Shown: positions 5,818 to 8,255 of the stretch, one piece after another
Layout: each line of letters opens with the position of its first letter
Numbering within the stretch: position 1 is the first letter of the stretch
Assembly (NCBI GenBank): GCA_021804705.1
Contig: JAJZHC010000057.1
Span: 1 to 8,255, forward strand
From: Pseudomonadota bacterium
GTDB lineage: Bacteria > Pseudomonadota > Gammaproteobacteria > Burkholderiales > Ferrovaceae
Length of the DNA stretch: 8,255 nt
Direction: 5' to 3'
Translations under genes and position numbers: made by a program
The notes under the pieces: generated by a model
The model's database searches: none
Seen by the model: the letters and a program-made list of their open reading frames with translations, nothing else
What the model was told of the DNA's origin: nothing

Positions 5818-7072
5818 AATTCGCAACTACACCATGAACTTCGGGCCGCAACATCCGGCCGCCCACGGCGTGCTGCGCCTGGTGCTGGAACTGGATGGCG
5901 AAGTCATCGAACGCGCTGACCCGCACATCGGCCTGTTGCATCGTGCCACTGAAAAACTGGCCGAAACCCGCACCTACCTGCAAACCGTGCCCTACATGGA
6001 CCGTCTGGATTATGTGTCCATGATGTGCAACGAACATGGCTATGTGATGGCGCTGGAAAAGCTGCTGCAGCTGGAAGTGCCGCTGCGGGCCCAGTACATC
6101 CGCGTGATGTTCGATGAAATCACGCGTGTGCTCAACCATCTGCTGTGGCTGGGTGCCCATGCCCTGGACGTCGGAGCGATGACCGTGTTCCTGTATGCCT
6201 TCCGTGAGCGCGAAGACCTCATGGACTGCTACGAGGCAGTTTCCGGGGCGCGCCTGCATGCGGCCTACTACCGTCCCGGGGGCGTCTATCGTGACCTTCC
6301 CGATCGCATGCCCCAGCATCTGGCCAGCAAGGTGCGCGGCGGACGTTCGGAGGGCAAGGCCACGCGCCTCAACGAAAACCGCCAGGGTTCGCTGCTGGAC
6401 TTCATCGAAGACTTCACCAACCGCTTCCCCGGCTTTGTGGACGATTACGAAACCCTGCTCACCGATAACCGCATCTGGAAGCAGCGTACCGTCGGCATTG
6501 GCGTGGTCGCGCCCGAGCGTGCGCTGGCGCTGGGCTTTACCGGCCCCATGCTGCGCGGCTCGGGGGTGGAATGGGACCTGCGCAAAAAGCAGCCCTATGA
6601 AGTGTATGCCGACATGGATTTCGACATTCCGGTGGGCGTGAACGGCGACTGCTATGACCGTTACCTGGTACGCATCGAAGAGATGCGCCAGTCCAACCGC
6701 ATCATCAAACAATGCGTGGACTGGCTGCGCCGCAACCCCGGCCCGGTGATCAGCGAAAACCACAAGGTGGCCCCACCCTCGCGGGCCAAGATGAAAGAGA
6801 ACATGGAAGAACTGATTCACCATTTCAAGTTCTTCACCGAAGGTTTTCACGTGCCGGCAGGCGAAGCCCTGGCCAGCATCGAAGCCCCCAAGGGCGAATT
6901 CTCGATTTACCTGGTGTCCGATGGCGCCAACAAGCCTTACCGCCTCAAGATCCGGGCGCCTGGTTTTGCCCATCTGGCGGGGCTGGACGAAATGTCCCGC
7001 GGCCACATGATTGCGGACGTGGTCGCCATCATCGGAACCCAGGATATCGTGTTTGGAGAGGTGGATCGCTGA
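5810..7072 (+). CDS. nuoD: NADH-quinone oxidoreductase subunit D (NuoD)
   Basis: NuoD is the 49-kDa-type subunit that forms most of the quinone-binding pocket with NuoB. The 420-residue product begins with the family block NFGPQHPAAHGVLRL (10-24). By alignment of that block, His19 and Tyr68 (in YMDRLDYVSMM) correspond to the quinone-headgroup residues His95 and Tyr144 of the Yarrowia 49-kDa subunit. GLLHRATEKL (41-50) and FDEITRVLNHLLWLGAHALD (101-120) are also typical. The C-terminus ends in DIVFGEVDR, as usual. GGGGA at 5794-5798 lies 11 nt upstream of the ATG, which falls within the end of nuoC. No insertion or frame break is seen. Confidence 0.98.
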   Translation: MAEIRNYTMNFGPQHPAAHGVLRLVLELDGEVIERADPHIGLLHRATEKLAETRTYLQTVPYMDRLDYVSMMCNEHGYVMALEKLLQLEVPLRAQYIRVMFDEITRVLNHLLWLGAHALDVGAMTVFLYAFREREDLMDCYEAVSGARLHAAYYRPGGVYRDLPDRMPQHLASKVRGGRSEGKATRLNENRQGSLLDFIEDFTNRFPGFVDDYETLLTDNRIWKQRTVGIGVVAPERALALGFTGPMLRGSGVEWDLRKKQPYEVYADMDFDIPVGVNGDCYDRYLVRIEEMRQSNRIIKQCVDWLRRNPGPVISENHKVAPPSRAKMKENMEELIHHFKFFTEGFHVPAGEALASIEAPKGEFSIYLVSDGANKPYRLKIRAPGFAHLAGLDEMSRGHMIADVVAIIGTQDIVFGEVDR

Positions 7073-7074
7073 TC

Positions 7075-7551
7075 ATGCTAAGCCTGCAATCAAAACAACA
7101 GATTGACCACGAGATTGCCAAGTACCCCGCGGACCAGAAGCAGTCGGCCGTCATGTCTGCGTTGCGCATCGCCCAGGACGAGCACGGCTGGCTGTCGCGC
7201 GAGGTCATGAACAGCGTGGCGGAATACCTGGGCATGACGCCCATCGCCGTGTACGAAGTAGCCACCTTCTACGAAATGTACAACCTGAAACCCATGGGGC
7301 GGCACAAGATCACGGTCTGTACCAATCTGCCCTGCGCCCTGTCCGGCGCCACCGAACTGTGCGATAACCTCAAGCGGCGCCTGGGCATCGACTTCAATGA
7401 GGTCACCCCCGACGGTGAATTCAGCCTCAAGGAAGGCCAGTGTTTCGGCGCCTGCGGCGACGCGCCGGTGCTGCTGGTCAACAACCACGACATGCACTCC
7501 TTCATGAACGAAGAAAAAGTGGATGCCCTGCTCAAGGAGTTGAAGTCATGA
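7075..7551 (+). CDS. nuoE: NADH-quinone oxidoreductase subunit E (NuoE)
   Basis: NuoE is the 24-kDa-type subunit of the NADH-oxidising module and carries the off-path 2Fe-2S cluster N1a. The 158-residue product has a helical N-terminal region with EHGWLS (36-41) and YEVATFYEMYN (60-70), both family signatures. A thioredoxin-like domain follows, with ligands Cys82 and Cys87 (VCTNLPCALSG) and Cys123 and Cys127 (QCFGACGDAP), so the full ligand set is present. The ATG lies 2 nt after the nuoD stop. The best purine run, GGAGAGG (7055-7061), is rather far upstream, so coupling to nuoD is likely. Its last bases contain the nuoF ribosome binding site. Confidence 0.97.
   Translation: MLSLQSKQQIDHEIAKYPADQKQSAVMSALRIAQDEHGWLSREVMNSVAEYLGMTPIAVYEVATFYEMYNLKPMGRHKITVCTNLPCALSGATELCDNLKRRLGIDFNEVTPDGEFSLKEGQCFGACGDAPVLLVNNHDMHSFMNEEKVDALLKELKS
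7534..7539 (+). promoter_or_regulatory. nuoF ribosome binding site inside the nuoE end
   Basis: AAGGAG lies 8 nt before the nuoF ATG at 7548. It supports the ATGA start-stop overlap (7548-7551) as the true nuoF start. Confidence 0.7.
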
Positions 7552-8255
7552 CCCAGGTGATTACGGGCGGTCTTGACGGCGAGCGCACCTGGCGCCTCGC
7601 TGACTACGTCAGGCGCGGCGGTTATGAGGCCCTGCGCAAGGTGCTGGCGGGCATGACGCCCGAGCAGGTGGTGGACGAGGTCAAGAAATCCTCACTGCGC
7701 GGCCGTGGTGGCGCAGGTTTTCCCAGCGGTCTCAAATGGACCTTCATGCCCAAGAACTACCAGGGCGACAAATACATCGTCTGCAACTCGGACGAGGGCG
7801 AGCCCGGCACGTTCAAGGATCGCGATATCCTGCGCTACAACCCCCATGCCCTGATCGAGGGCATGATCATCGGCGCCTACGCCATGGGGGCCACACGTGG
7901 CTATAACTACATCCACGGCGAAATCTGGGCGACTTACCTGCGTTGCGAAGAAGCGTTGCAGGAAGCACGTGACGCGGGCTTCCTGGGAAAAAACATCCTG
8001 GGCTCGAACTTTTCTTTCGAGCTCTTCAACCACCACGGTTACGGTGCGTACATCTGTGGCGAGGAAACAGCCCTGCTCGAGTCGCTCGAGGGCAAAAAGG
8101 GGCAGCCGCGCTACAAGCCGCCATTCCCTGCCACCTACGGTCTGTATGGCAAGCCCACCACCATCAACAATACGGAAACCTTCGCCAGCGTGCCCTGGAT
8201 CATCCGCAATGGCGGCGAGGCCTTCCTGGAGCTTGGCAAACCCAACAATGGTGGC
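7548..8255 (+). CDS. nuoF: NADH-quinone oxidoreductase subunit F (NuoF), N-terminal part (3' end outside window)
   Basis: NuoF is the 51-kDa-type flavoprotein that oxidises NADH with FMN and passes electrons to cluster N3. The first 236 codons are present and open to the window edge; the usual protein is somewhat over 400 residues. The FMN/NADH-binding region is clear: RGRGGAGFPSGLKW (51-64), CNSDEGEPGTFKDRD (79-93), GAYICGEETAL (166-176) and GQPRYKPPFPA (185-195). The C-terminal cysteines that bind cluster N3 would lie downstream and cannot be checked. The start overlaps the nuoE stop as ATGA, with AAGGAG 8 nt upstream. The rest of the nuo operon (nuoG onward) is expected beyond the window. 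Confidence 0.97.
   Translation, partial: MTQVITGGLDGERTWRLADYVRRGGYEALRKVLAGMTPEQVVDEVKKSSLRGRGGAGFPSGLKWTFMPKNYQGDKYIVCNSDEGEPGTFKDRDILRYNPHALIEGMIIGAYAMGATRGYNYIHGEIWATYLRCEEALQEARDAGFLGKNILGSNFSFELFNHHGYGAYICGEETALLESLEGKKGQPRYKPPFPATYGLYGKPTTINNTETFASVPWIIRNGGEAFLELGKPNNGG

Noticed and set aside
5603..7006. A 467-codon minus-strand open frame opposite nuoC and nuoD.
   Set aside because: It lies almost wholly inside nuoC and nuoD, which have full family motifs. Its product shows no recognisable domain and looks like an antisense shadow.
8076..8090. Repeated CTCGAG palindromes separated by TCG in nuoF, able to form a small hairpin.
   Set aside because: They encode the conserved LLESLEG stretch of NuoF; the Leu-Glu and Ser-Leu-Glu codons explain the repeat without a separate function.

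Overview
The window is a compact, all plus-strand stretch of a bacterial chromosome, GC-rich and coding almost end to end. It runs: 3' end of pstS, pstC, pstA, pstB, tpiA, secG, a tRNA-Leu gene (anticodon GAG), then nuoA, nuoB, nuoC, nuoD, nuoE and the first 236 codons of nuoF. The protein sequences and the order tpiA-secG-tRNA-Leu-nuoABCDEF point to a betaproteobacterium. A Nitrosomonadales- or Burkholderiales-type organism is my best guess from family resemblance; I could not search for a species match.

Positions 1-3033 hold a high-affinity phosphate ABC transporter: periplasmic binding protein (PstS, C-terminal 87 residues only), two membrane permeases (PstC, PstA) and the ATPase (PstB). 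A strong inverted repeat (272-315) lies between pstS and pstC. It probably sets a high PstS to PstCAB ratio by stabilising or partly terminating the pstS message. No phoU follows pstB; triosephosphate isomerase (tpiA) starts 22 nt downstream instead, with no visible terminator or promoter.

Positions 3056-4316 hold tpiA, secG (Sec translocon subunit) and a complete tRNA-Leu(GAG) with an encoded CCA end. The 50-nt secG-tRNA spacer contains an 8-bp GC-rich hairpin with a short T run downstream. The tRNA ends only 20 nt before the nuoA start codon.

Positions 4337-8255 begin the operon for the proton-pumping NADH:quinone oxidoreductase (complex I). The genes are tightly packed: TGATG overlap for nuoB/nuoC, 8-nt overlap for nuoC/nuoD, 2-nt gap for nuoD/nuoE and ATGA overlap for nuoE/nuoF. 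All expected cofactor-ligand and quinone-site residues that fall within the window are present, so every complete gene looks functional.

I found no mobile element, CRISPR array, foreign gene or unknown system. The points worth a second look are regulatory and architectural: the pstS-pstC hairpin, the phoU-less join of pst to tpiA, and the tRNA placed as the apparent 5' leader of the nuo operon.
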